Shown piece after piece: positions 52,982 through 60,984 of a stretch of DNA of 64,000 bases. The position numbers were made by a program, and so were the translations under genes. Below the pieces are notes generated by a model, which made no database searches, was not told where the DNA came from, and saw only the letters and a program-made list of their open reading frames with translations. Each line of letters opens with the position of its first letter. The first letter of the stretch is position 1. The DNA comes from JAXGTO01 sp040774885 (lineage in GTDB: Bacteria > Actinomycetota > Coriobacteriia > Coriobacteriales > Eggerthellaceae): the NCBI GenBank assembly GCA_040774885.1, contig JAXGTO010000007.1, forward strand, positions 1 to 64,000, in the 5' to 3' direction.

Positions 52982-53902
52982 CTAGAAACGCCAAAACGGG
53001 AACAGTTCACGCCTCAATGCACAACGCCGCTTGCTCATTTCAAAACCACCATTCGATAGACGTTTGCCCATCATCTTTGCAAGCAGGCGAGCCACCCGTT
53101 CCATTTCAAAGGGATCCTTGATCTGCTGCCTCGTCACGGTAACCGTCCGAATCCCCTTGCCCACGATTTCATTTCGTCGCACTCCATCGCGGAATATCCG
53201 ATCGCTCCCGGTATGGAATTCATCGCTATCATACTCAACGGCGATTCCCTGTTGCAGCCAAGAGATATCGCAATACCGCGTGCCGCAACATGCATTGAGT
53301 ACGGCCCCCGACAAGCCATAGCCTCCGAGCGCAACCGGCAAGGTGAGCAGAAGCGCCAACGAAGTCTCCATCGGAGATGCCGATCCCTCTAGGAGATAAC
53401 GGCTCGCTCTGCGTGCGGCCTTGATTCCATTCGATCCTTTTATCGAAGCAAAGAACTGTGACGAGGATTCGACGTCCAGCAACTTGTCGCGTTTCATGAA
53501 TCCACGCGCATCATCGGGCCGCATCGCGTAATTACCGCAAAACTCGAAACCGAGCTGGAGTGTTTCCACCAAAGTCGACTGTGCCGCCATCTGCAGCAAG
53601 CAGAATGCCGGCGAAGAAACCAAGCACCTCTCATCGACCCGGCAAAACATCCTCGGCTGAAGTGCACCATGCCAACTGCGACCTTTGGTTTGCGCCGTGT
53701 GTCGTCGCGACGTAGGCGCAACGAGCAATTCAAGAGGCCGCGTTAATCCGCTCAATTTTGCAGGCAGGCAATCCTCGGCCTCCACAGCACACGACGCACA
53801 CCACTGCCACGACGCCGCCGTCTTGGCATAGCGAAAGGCTGTCGTCGACCAGCGCGGATCGCGCCAGAATTCCAGGGCAGTTGTGTGGCTCAATACAATC
53901 AT
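52982..53902 (-). CDS. Hypothetical protein with VSR/DUF559-like C-terminus
   Basis: The 306-residue protein starts with a helical region containing TALEFWRDPR-type sequence. Its C-terminal half contains GIAVEYDSDEFHTGSDRIFRDGVRRNEIV (about residues 228-256) and a following GIRTVTVTRQQI. The E-Y-D-x-D-x-x-H plus R-D-x-x-R-x-x pattern is reminiscent of DUF559/very-short-patch-repair endonuclease folds. Such proteins are repeated many times in Eggerthellaceae genomes. It interrupts the pxp gene set and lies beside an inverted-repeat element. Start ATG 53902 lacks a strong ribosome site. Function unknown. Confidence 0.65.
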   Translation of the reverse strand: MIVLSHTTALEFWRDPRWSTTAFRYAKTAASWQWCASCAVEAEDCLPAKLSGLTRPLELLVAPTSRRHTAQTKGRSWHGALQPRMFCRVDERCLVSSPAFCLLQMAAQSTLVETLQLGFEFCGNYAMRPDDARGFMKRDKLLDVESSSQFFASIKGSNGIKAARRASRYLLEGSASPMETSLALLLTLPVALGGYGLSGAVLNACCGTRYCDISWLQQGIAVEYDSDEFHTGSDRIFRDGVRRNEIVGKGIRTVTVTRQQIKDPFEMERVARLLAKMMGKRLSNGGFEMSKRRCALRRELFPFWRF

Positions 53903-54062
53903 GGCCGCAGAGTACCATCGCTGTTCCAGGAAAAATGCCGCACATGTTTTTCATCACCTCGTCGCCATTCCGTGTTGGATGTTTGCAAGGTTATGGCAAG
54001 GTTTTCGATGGGATCGGGCGCTTCATGGTAGAGTTCCCAGAAGAAACAGGAAAGGAGCCACC

Positions 54063-54821
54063 ATGGACGTAGACCTCAATTGCGATTTGGGCGAGAGCTT
54101 CGGGCGCTATACGCTCGGGCTGGACGACCAGGTGATTCCGCATGTTTCCAGCGTGAACATCGCCTGCGGCATGCATGCGGGCGACCCCGTGGTCATGAAC
54201 AAGACGGTGGCACTCGCCAAGCAAGCCGGCGTAGCCATCGGTGCGCACCCGGGCTATCCCGATTTGCAAGGATTCGGACGACGCGATATGGGGCTTTCAC
54301 CTGATGAAGCCTATGCTTTCGTGCTCTACCAAATAGGCGCGCTCGATGCGTTCTGCCGCGCAAACGGCACCAAGCTGCGCCACGTCAAACCACACGGCCA
54401 ACTGTACAACCGCTGTGCGAAAGACCCGGAGGTGGCCGGCACCGTAGCGCAGGCAGTGCTCGACTACGACCCCGAGCTGGTGCTGGTGGGCCTGGCCGGA
54501 GGCGTGCTTCTGGATGTGGGCGCGCAACTGGGATTGCGCACCGCCGGCGAGTTCTTCACCGACCGCAACTACAACCCCGACGGATCACTGGTTTCGCGCT
54601 CGGATCCGCAAGCGCTGATCACCGATGAGGAATTTGCCATCGAGCGCGTGTGCCAAGCCGTGAGCACGGGTACCATCGACGCCGTGGATGGCCAACCCCT
54701 CCACGTGAGCGCAGACACCATTTGCGTGCATGGTGACAACCTGCATGCGTTGGAGTTCGTCATCCGCTGCCGCGCCGCGTTGCGCGCGCAAGGCATCGGA
54801 ATCAAGCCGGTAAGCGCCTAA
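54063..54821 (+). CDS. pxpA: 5-oxoprolinase subunit PxpA (LamB/YcsF family)
   Basis: The 252-residue protein has the YcsF family core: MDVDLNCDLGESFGRYTLG at the start, SVNIACGMHAGDPVVMNKTVALAKQAGVAIGAHPGYPDLQGFGRR (about residues 31-75) and VKPHGQLYN near 107. PxpA is the metal-dependent amidohydrolase-type subunit that completes the ATP-dependent 5-oxoprolinase with PxpB and PxpC. ATG 54063 follows GGAAAGGAG. It is separated from pxpBC by YcsI, the inverted-repeat element and an opposite-strand gene. Confidence 0.94.
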   Translation: MDVDLNCDLGESFGRYTLGLDDQVIPHVSSVNIACGMHAGDPVVMNKTVALAKQAGVAIGAHPGYPDLQGFGRRDMGLSPDEAYAFVLYQIGALDAFCRANGTKLRHVKPHGQLYNRCAKDPEVAGTVAQAVLDYDPELVLVGLAGGVLLDVGAQLGLRTAGEFFTDRNYNPDGSLVSRSDPQALITDEEFAIERVCQAVSTGTIDAVDGQPLHVSADTICVHGDNLHALEFVIRCRAALRAQGIGIKPVSA

Positions 54822-54847
54822 GCCGAAATCGACAACTGACGCCTGCC

Positions 54848-56362
54848 TTACAGGCAGCGCTCGTAGACGGCGCGCGTGCTCAGTTGGCCGAAGGTGTTGC
54901 GCAGCTCGATGATTCCGCAATCGGCGAAGCCATAGCCTTCGAGCAGCATGCGCATAGGATGGTTGTCGCGGTACACATCGGCACGGATGCTGACTGCTCC
55001 GCCGGCCCGGGCGATGCGGTCGGCCTCTCCCAGCATGAAGCGACCCACGCCTGACCTGCGAGCCTGAGGGGCCACCGTCACCCAATGCAGAGCCGCATAA
55101 CCATCCGTCCCTTCGCCGGCATGGTCGGCCGGCTGCGCATCGGACAAGCGCCAGGCGCCACTCAGGGGTTTGCGGTAGTTCGGGTCGCCCTGGAACGTGA
55201 GGGCGAACATCCCGATGGGCACGCCTTCGTCGTCTTCAACCACATAGGTCGACCCATGGTCTATGCTGCGGCGCAACCGTCGCTGCGATGGGTACCGCTT
55301 TGCGCCTTCATGGATGCCGAGCTCCGCCATAGCCGCATGGCCTTGGTCCAACAAGGCCCACAAGGCAGGTACGTCTGCAGGCACGGCACGACGGGAACGA
55401 TACCATCCCACCAAAGACGCGCGCCCCTGAAACACCGGCAGCATCTCATCTTCGGTCGAGCCATCATCGCGCTGGGTTACCAAGAACACCATGCCCACGA
55501 TGAGCGCGCAGCCCACCACGTCCCACACGGTTATGGAAGTTCCCAGCCACACAGCCGAAATCACCGTGGCGCTGACCGGCTCGATCGACCCCACCAGCCC
55601 GGCGCGCACTGGGCCCGCATCGTTGACACCCTGCAAAAACAACGTGTAGGCGCCCAGCGTGCCCACGATGACGATGGCCAGCATTACCCCTGCAACTTCG
55701 GGAGTCACCTGCACTCCCATGTTCCAGGGCTGCACGAACACCGTGGCCACCACGCCGCCGAACAGCATGGCGTATCCCGTGACCACGATGGCGCCCCACT
55801 TCTTCAAAACGCCGGTGGGAATAAGCGTGTAACAGGCCAGCGCAACGGCGCTCACCAACCCCCAAGCCAAGCCTTGCACCGGAAGGGAAATCTGCGTGAA
55901 ATCGCCCTTGGTGGCGATGATGGCCACACCGGCCAATGCCATGACCAAGCCCAGAGCCTCGCGCGCATGCGGCGCCCGCGGCGTGGTGACGCACACGTAC
56001 CCCAAGATGACCAACAGCCCCAGGCGCTCCAGCATGGTGCCCGTCCCAGCGTCAGTGTAGCCGATAGCCGACAGATAGCTCATCTGCGTAAGCAGAACGC
56101 CGAACAGCGCGAATGCGAGTATCACGCCAAGTGAACGCACATCGCGGGCCGCAGCGAACAATGCCGAGCGATCGCGAACCAAAGCGATGCCGATGAACAG
56201 CACAGCGGCCCCCAACAAGCGCACGCAGGTCACCCACATGACCGGGATGCCCCACATGCCTACCAGCAATTGGGCGCAGGTGCCGGAAAACCCCCAGCAA
56301 ATCCCGCCAAGTGCCGCGCATATAACGCCGCGCAGCACCTTGTTCCCCGACTCCGCCCGCAT
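54848..56362 (-). CDS. EamA/DMT transporter fused to a GNAT acetyltransferase
   Basis: The 504-residue protein has ten membrane helices in two EamA repeats (about residues 8-295). A GNAT domain follows (about 335-504), with APQARRSGVGRFMLGEADRIA near 437-457, the acetyl-CoA binding R-x-x-G-x-G/A pattern, and DNHPMRMLLEGYGF near 470. The EamA part probably exports or imports a small metabolite; the GNAT part could acetylate it or an amine on the cytoplasmic side. ATG 56362 follows AAGGAG. The frame stays open far upstream, antisense to the NRAMP gene, but that extension is not credible coding sequence. Confidence 0.9.
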   Translation of the reverse strand: MRAESGNKVLRGVICAALGGICWGFSGTCAQLLVGMWGIPVMWVTCVRLLGAAVLFIGIALVRDRSALFAAARDVRSLGVILAFALFGVLLTQMSYLSAIGYTDAGTGTMLERLGLLVILGYVCVTTPRAPHAREALGLVMALAGVAIIATKGDFTQISLPVQGLAWGLVSAVALACYTLIPTGVLKKWGAIVVTGYAMLFGGVVATVFVQPWNMGVQVTPEVAGVMLAIVIVGTLGAYTLFLQGVNDAGPVRAGLVGSIEPVSATVISAVWLGTSITVWDVVGCALIVGMVFLVTQRDDGSTEDEMLPVFQGRASLVGWYRSRRAVPADVPALWALLDQGHAAMAELGIHEGAKRYPSQRRLRRSIDHGSTYVVEDDEGVPIGMFALTFQGDPNYRKPLSGAWRLSDAQPADHAGEGTDGYAALHWVTVAPQARRSGVGRFMLGEADRIARAGGAVSIRADVYRDNHPMRMLLEGYGFADCGIIELRNTFGQLSTRAVYERCL

Positions 56363-56668
56363 CGCCTGCGCTCCTTTCGCCCGTTCTTCTCTAGCGCGCA
56401 TTCTGGCAGGTACATGGCGCTGGGTAAAGGGACAGTTGGCGCCAATTGCCACTGGACACCTCGCACCCCCCGCCGCGCTCCCAAAGCCGACAGCAAGTTG
56501 AGGCGACTTTTTCGCGCACCAGACCGCTCCACTCTGGTAAAGTACGGTGATTCGAATGCACGTTGCCAGTCCGTTAAAACAGCAAAACACGGCGCAACGC
56601 TGCATACGGGGAAGCCCATACTGGGTTAAAGCAAGGATTGAAAGCATTCCAAGGGAAGGAGCACGCCA
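56363..56668. promoter_or_regulatory. Divergent control region with palindrome TTGGCGCCAA
   Basis: This 306-bp spacer between the EamA-GNAT and NRAMP genes holds no gene. A perfect palindrome TTGGCGCCAA (56436-56445) inside the near-palindrome 56433-56448 could be an operator. TAAAGT near 56537 is a possible -10 box for the NRAMP gene, leaving a leader of about 120 bases. No known metal riboswitch was recognised in it. Confidence 0.45.
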
Positions 56669-57916
56669 GTGAGCAAGTTCACCGACAAGCTCAAGAACAT
56701 CGGCCCCGGCGCCCTGGTGGCGGCCGGCTTCGTGGGACCGGGAACGGTCACCACCTGTACCGTCTCCGGTGCCAGCTACGGCTACACCATGCTGTGGGCG
56801 CTGTTGTTCGCCACATTCGCCACCATCATCTTCCAAGAGATGAGCGCCCGTGTGGGCATCGTCACCCAGAAGGGCCTCGGCGAAAACATCCGCGACCGCA
56901 TCCACAACAAAACCCTCATGTGGATTGCCATCGTCTTGGTGCTCATCGCCATCTTCGTGGGCAACATCGCCTATGAAACCGGCAACGTCACTGGCGGCAT
57001 CTTGGGCGTTCAGGCCGTAGCACCCGACATCCCATTGGCAGCCATCGCCGTGGTCATCGGCATCGTCGGTTTCGCCATCATGTGGGCTGGCAGCTACAAG
57101 CTCATCGAAAAGGTGCTCACCGGCATCGTCATCTTCATGGGCGTGGTGTTCTTGGTGACGGCTTTCGCTTCGAGCCCTGACTGGGGTGCGGTCCTGGCCG
57201 GCCTGTTCACGCCGCAGCTGCCCAGCAACGACAGCAAGGGCCTGCTCACCGCCGTCGGCCTGATCGGCACCACGGTGGTTCCCTACAACTTGTTCCTGCA
57301 CGCCTCGGGCGCCAGCGAGCGCTGGAAGGATCCCGAGCAGGTGAGCGACGCCCGCTTCGACACCATCTTGTCCATCGGCTTGGGCGGCCTGATCTCCATG
57401 GCCATCCTCATCTGCGCCGCCGCCAACATCTACGGCACCGGCACCACGGTGAAGAACGGCGCCGATATGGCGCAGGCCCTCAGCCCGCTTCTGGGCGACT
57501 GGGCCACCTGGCTCATCGCACTGGGCTTGCTGGCCGCCGGCTTCAGCAGCGTCATCACCGCTTCGGTTTCTGCCGCTTACGCCACCAACGGCGTGCTCGG
57601 CTGGAAAAAGGGCCTCAAGGATATGCGCTTCAAGATCGTGTGGATCATCGTCTTGGTGGCCGGCGTGGGCATGGCCATCTGCCTGGGAAGCAGCCCCACG
57701 CAACTCATCTTGGTTGCACAGGCGGCCAACGCCATCCTGCTGCCTCTCATCGCATTCTTCGTGATGTTCTGCGCAAACGGCAAAGACCTGGGCAAATGGC
57801 GCAACCATACCTTCGCTAACATCTGCGGCGTGCTGATCATCGTGCTGACGCTGTTCATCTGCTACCGAAACTTCTCCAGCTTCCTTAGCAGTCTTCAAGC
57901 GCTCATCGGCGGCTGA
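56669..57916 (+). CDS. NRAMP-related divalent metal transporter with altered metal site
   Basis: The 415-residue protein has eleven to twelve helices and the NRAMP fold. The helix-1 metal motif, DPGN in classic NRAMPs, reads GPGT (residues 23-26). The helix-6 GATVMPH reads GTTVVPY (200-206), so Asp, Asn, Met and the helix-6 His are all replaced. This resembles the NRAMP-related Mg2+ transporters (NRMTs) described from Eggerthella lenta. But NRAMP-like YcsG is also a standard member of ycsF/kip loci, so the substrate could be something else linked to 5-oxoproline. Start is GTG 56669 after GGAAGGAG. Confidence 0.88.
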   Translation: MSKFTDKLKNIGPGALVAAGFVGPGTVTTCTVSGASYGYTMLWALLFATFATIIFQEMSARVGIVTQKGLGENIRDRIHNKTLMWIAIVLVLIAIFVGNIAYETGNVTGGILGVQAVAPDIPLAAIAVVIGIVGFAIMWAGSYKLIEKVLTGIVIFMGVVFLVTAFASSPDWGAVLAGLFTPQLPSNDSKGLLTAVGLIGTTVVPYNLFLHASGASERWKDPEQVSDARFDTILSIGLGGLISMAILICAAANIYGTGTTVKNGADMAQALSPLLGDWATWLIALGLLAAGFSSVITASVSAAYATNGVLGWKKGLKDMRFKIVWIIVLVAGVGMAICLGSSPTQLILVAQAANAILLPLIAFFVMFCANGKDLGKWRNHTFANICGVLIIVLTLFICYRNFSSFLSSLQALIGG

Positions 57917-57944
57917 CGCTGCAGCCAGCGCATTTCTGCATGAA

Positions 57945-57974
57945 AAAGGAGCGGGCCTTCGGGCCCGCTCCTTT
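57945..57974. terminator. Intrinsic hairpin between convergent genes
   Basis: AAAGGAGCGGGCC (57945-57957) pairs perfectly with GGCCCGCTCCTTT (57962-57974) around a TTCG tetraloop. A and T residues flank both sides, so it could stop transcripts from either direction. Confidence 0.85.
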
Positions 57975-57997
57975 CATTTCGCGCGTGGCAATTCGGG

Positions 57998-58633
57998 CTA
58001 TGCGGAATACTCCCGCGTTGCGCCCGCGGCATCGGTGATGCCCCAGGTGCCGAAAGCGACATCGAATGCAACAGGTTGCTCGGCAGGAGCGTCGCCCTCT
58101 ACATTTTCGGCAGCAGCTTGCTCGGCGGCAGCTTTCTGCTGCTCGTAGCTGGCGCGCGATGGCATATCGATGCGCACGGCATCGGAAAGGTCGCCGCCGT
58201 TGCACAGTGCACGGGCCTTTTTCACCATGTCGAGTGCGCAGTCGGGAATCCCCGAATCGGCATCGAGTTTGATGGACAGCAAGGTATCGCCCATCTGCAT
58301 ATCCATCCAGTCGAACACGAACGGATCTTTGCCGTCTTCAACGCGATTGGCATTGACGGCGATCATGTTGTTGGAAAGCTTGTAGAACATGTTTTCCAGC
58401 CATTGGAGCATCATGCCGTTCCACATGGCATCGGCACCTTCATCGGTGCTTTTCCAAAATGCCTGCTGCGTATGGGTCACGAACTCGATGGTCTTTTCGT
58501 CTCCCTGCGCAGGCTGCACCATAGTGGGTGCCATATGGGAATAGGCGCGGTTGAAATCAGCTTTGACCTCATCGGTCACCAATTGTTCCGGCAACTCCAC
58601 GCGCAAGATCAGACTCGGTCGAATCATCGACAT
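57998..58633 (-). CDS. Conserved-looking protein of unknown function
   Basis: The 211-residue product has no membrane helix or signal peptide. It contains a run of aromatic and acidic residues (NRVEDGKDPFVFDWMDMQMGDTLLSIKLDADSGIPDC, about residues 90-127) and a charged Ala/Glu-rich stretch near 160-185. I do not recognise the family. ATG 58633 follows AAAGGAAG. It lies convergent with the NRAMP gene and divergent from the iron ABC transporter, with no shared operon. Confidence 0.72.
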   Translation of the reverse strand: MSMIRPSLILRVELPEQLVTDEVKADFNRAYSHMAPTMVQPAQGDEKTIEFVTHTQQAFWKSTDEGADAMWNGMMLQWLENMFYKLSNNMIAVNANRVEDGKDPFVFDWMDMQMGDTLLSIKLDADSGIPDCALDMVKKARALCNGGDLSDAVRIDMPSRASYEQQKAAAEQAAAENVEGDAPAEQPVAFDVAFGTWGITDAAGATREYSA

Positions 58634-58742
58634 ATCTCTTCCTTTCTCCAATGCAAGGTATCCCCATACCCAAGGCCACAGTGTAACGCATCGAGAGGGC
58701 AAGCGGCGACAAGCGGGTTCTGCTACAATACGGCCAGATTCA

Positions 58743-58826
58743 CCGATGGGGCCTGCCGAATTCTGCACGGCGGCTCTTCTGCCATCGGCAAAGGGGATGA
58801 CGGTATCGAACGCATTCGAAACCGTC
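58743..58826 (+). ncRNA. Structured leader upstream of the iron-type ABC operon
   Basis: A TACAAT -10 box (58724-58729) puts the likely start near 58736. Two stems follow. CCGATGG/CCATCGG (58743-58749 with 58782-58788) encloses GCCTGCCG/CGGCGGC (58751-58758 with 58768-58774). GACGGT/ACCGTC encloses TCGAA-CGCA-TTCGA (58799-58826). The first is branched and the second is nearly perfect. No T tract follows, so it is not a simple terminator, and I recognise no known riboswitch. A cis-regulatory RNA is a plausible reading. Confidence 0.5.
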
Positions 58827-58866
58827 GCCGAAGTAATCCTGTTACAAAATAAACGAGGGGACACTT

Positions 58867-59937
58867 ATGCTACGCAAGCTATCCGCGCTTTTGTGCGCCG
58901 CTGCGCTGGCCGTTTCCATGACGGCGTGCACCAGCAGCAACACCGCATCTTCTTCCACCGATTCAAACGATTCTTCGCAGACCGAAGGCACCGTGGTCAT
59001 CTATTCCACCCATCCTGAAAAACTGTTGACCGAAGTTGCCGATGACTTCACCGCAGAAACGGGCATCGAAGTCCAATTCATCAACTTGAAGGGCGAATTG
59101 GCCGATCGCGTGCGCAGCGAAATGGGCAACCCGCAGGCCGATATCATGTACGGCGGCGACACCTCCGTATACATGCAGCTGGCCGACGAAGGCGCCTTCA
59201 CGGCCACCGACCCCTCGTGGGCAGGCGACCTCAAATCCGACTTCAAGGCAACCGACGGCAACTGGTACGGCACCATCCAGACGCCCGTCATGATGTTCTA
59301 CAACACCGACCTGATGAGCGCCGCCGACGCCCCCACCGACTGGGGCGATCTGACGGACTCCAAATACCAAGGCCAGATCGTTTCGCGCGACTACCTGAGC
59401 TCTTCCATGCGCTCGTGCATCTGCAACCTCACCTACTACTATGAGCAGCAGGGCGGCCAAGATGCGGCCACGACGTACCTGCAGGGCCTCAATGCCAACA
59501 CCAAGAACTACTACAACAGCGGCAGCATGATGTTCAAAGCCATCGGCAACGGCGAAGCCTCCATCGGCATCGGAACGCTCAACGACATCATGGACAACAA
59601 GACCACCAACGGCATGCCCCTGCAAGAGATCGATGCTGCCAGCGGCAACGTGGTGGTCACCGACTGCATCGCCGAACTCAAGGATTGCCAGCACCCCGAA
59701 GCCGCCCAGAAGTTCCTGGAATTCGCAGGCAGCTCGGCTGAGCAGGCCAAGCTCGCCAATGACTTCAATCGCATGCCCACGCTCGACTCCGCACTGAGCG
59801 AGAGTCCCTCGTGGATGCAAGCCGGGTTCAAGACCCTCCCCGCCGACTGGTCCGTCATCGCCCAGAATCAGTCCGCTTGGCTGGACACCTGGCAAAACAC
59901 CATCTACAGCGACGACAAGACCGTCAAGAGCAGCTAA
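58867..59937 (+). CDS. ABC transporter substrate-binding lipoprotein (ferric iron type)
   Basis: The 356-residue protein has a lipoprotein signal (ALLCAAALAVSMTAC, Cys at residue 21). A bacterial extracellular solute-binding domain follows, with VVIYSTHPEKLLTEVADDFTAETGIEVQF (about residues 44-72), then ADIMYGGDTS near 92 and MFYNTDLM near 138. The pattern resembles FbpA/AfuA ferric-binding or 2-aminoethylphosphonate-binding proteins. With the fused permease downstream, ferric iron or a small anion is likely. A GAGGGGACACTT ribosome site precedes the ATG. Confidence 0.88.
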   Translation: MLRKLSALLCAAALAVSMTACTSSNTASSSTDSNDSSQTEGTVVIYSTHPEKLLTEVADDFTAETGIEVQFINLKGELADRVRSEMGNPQADIMYGGDTSVYMQLADEGAFTATDPSWAGDLKSDFKATDGNWYGTIQTPVMMFYNTDLMSAADAPTDWGDLTDSKYQGQIVSRDYLSSSMRSCICNLTYYYEQQGGQDAATTYLQGLNANTKNYYNSGSMMFKAIGNGEASIGIGTLNDIMDNKTTNGMPLQEIDAASGNVVVTDCIAELKDCQHPEAAQKFLEFAGSSAEQAKLANDFNRMPTLDSALSESPSWMQAGFKTLPADWSVIAQNQSAWLDTWQNTIYSDDKTVKSS

Positions 59938-59950
59938 GAATTCCTCAATC

Positions 59951-59982
59951 GGGCCGGCATGTCGATGCATGCCGGCCCTTTT
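59951..59982 (+). terminator. Hairpin with T tract between binding-protein and ATPase genes
   Basis: GGGCCGGCATG (59951-59961) pairs with CATGCCGGCCC (59968-59978) around TCGATG and is followed by TTTT. It probably attenuates transcription so that the binding protein is made in excess of the membrane parts. Confidence 0.8.
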
Positions 59983-60012
59983 CAATCCCACCATCCGGCG
60001 AGCGGACTTTCC

Positions 60013-60984
60013 ATGAGCAGCATCGCACTGAAACATATCGCATGCGCCTACGGCGACGTGCGCGTGCTTGACGGTTTCGACCTGGAACTGGAAGACGGCT
60101 CGTTCCACACGCTGCTGGGTCCTTCGGGATGCGGAAAGACCACAACGCTGCGCCTGGTGGCCGGGTTCCTTTCTCCGAAATCGGGTACCATCGAAATGGA
60201 TGGAATCGACATCACCCACCTGCCGCCCAACAAACGCAGCATGGGAATCGTGTTTCAGAATTACGCGCTGTTCCCCCACCTGAACGTGTTCGACAACGTG
60301 GCCTATGGGCTCAAAATGAACGGCATCGCCAAAGACGAACGTGCGAAGATCGTGGATGAGCAGCTTGAACTGGTGGGCATGGCCGGCTTGGAAAAGCGCG
60401 AGATAGGCGAATTATCGGGCGGCCAGCAACAGCGCGTGGCCTTGGCTCGAGCGCTTGCTCCCAGCCCCAAGGTTTTGCTGCTCGATGAGCCCATGTCGAA
60501 TCTGGATGTCACCTTGCGCCAGAAGATGCGCATCGAATTGCGCCACATCCAGCAAACGGTGGGCATCACCACGCTCTTCATAACCCATGATCAACAGGAA
60601 GCGCTGTCGATTTCCGATACGGTTTCCGTCATGGACGGCGGCGTCATCGTTCAAAACGGAGCACCGCGCGAAATCTACGAGCATCCTGCCAACGATTTCG
60701 TGGCCGACTTCGTGGGAACCACCAATCACCTCGATGCCGCGGCAACCCCCTGGAACACGACGGAGACCGCCATCGATGTGCGTCCCGAACGTCTGCGAAT
60801 CCATCGCAGCCAAGATGCTCCCAACCTGTTGGAAGGACGTATCACCGAAGTCGTTTATCTGGGGTCCACCATCGATTGCGGCGTTGAAACAACTGCAGGA
60901 AACTGCCGCGTCACCACCCTCAACGATGACGGCACTGGGGTGATCTCCGTCGGCGACCAGGTATTCTTGGAGCTTGTCCGATGA
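60013..60984 (+). CDS. ABC transporter ATP-binding protein (FbpC/PotA type)
   Basis: The 323-residue protein has Walker A GPSGCGKTTTLR (about residues 35-46), the ABC signature LSGGQQQRVALARAL (about 135-149), Walker B VLLLDEPMSNLD (about 154-165) and the H-loop ITHDQQEA near 193. A C-terminal TOBE-like domain follows (about 250-323). It should power the fused permease. The ribosome site is weak. Its end overlaps the permease start in an ATGA junction. Confidence 0.92.
   Translation: MSSIALKHIACAYGDVRVLDGFDLELEDGSFHTLLGPSGCGKTTTLRLVAGFLSPKSGTIEMDGIDITHLPPNKRSMGIVFQNYALFPHLNVFDNVAYGLKMNGIAKDERAKIVDEQLELVGMAGLEKREIGELSGGQQQRVALARALAPSPKVLLLDEPMSNLDVTLRQKMRIELRHIQQTVGITTLFITHDQQEALSISDTVSVMDGGVIVQNGAPREIYEHPANDFVADFVGTTNHLDAAATPWNTTETAIDVRPERLRIHRSQDAPNLLEGRITEVVYLGSTIDCGVETTAGNCRVTTLNDDGTGVISVGDQVFLELVR

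Noticed and set aside
56363..57898. Upstream extension of the EamA-GNAT frame, antisense to the NRAMP-like gene
   Set aside because: The first 512 codons mirror the NRAMP gene and read as His/Gln/Asp-rich noise. A good ribosome site marks ATG 56362.
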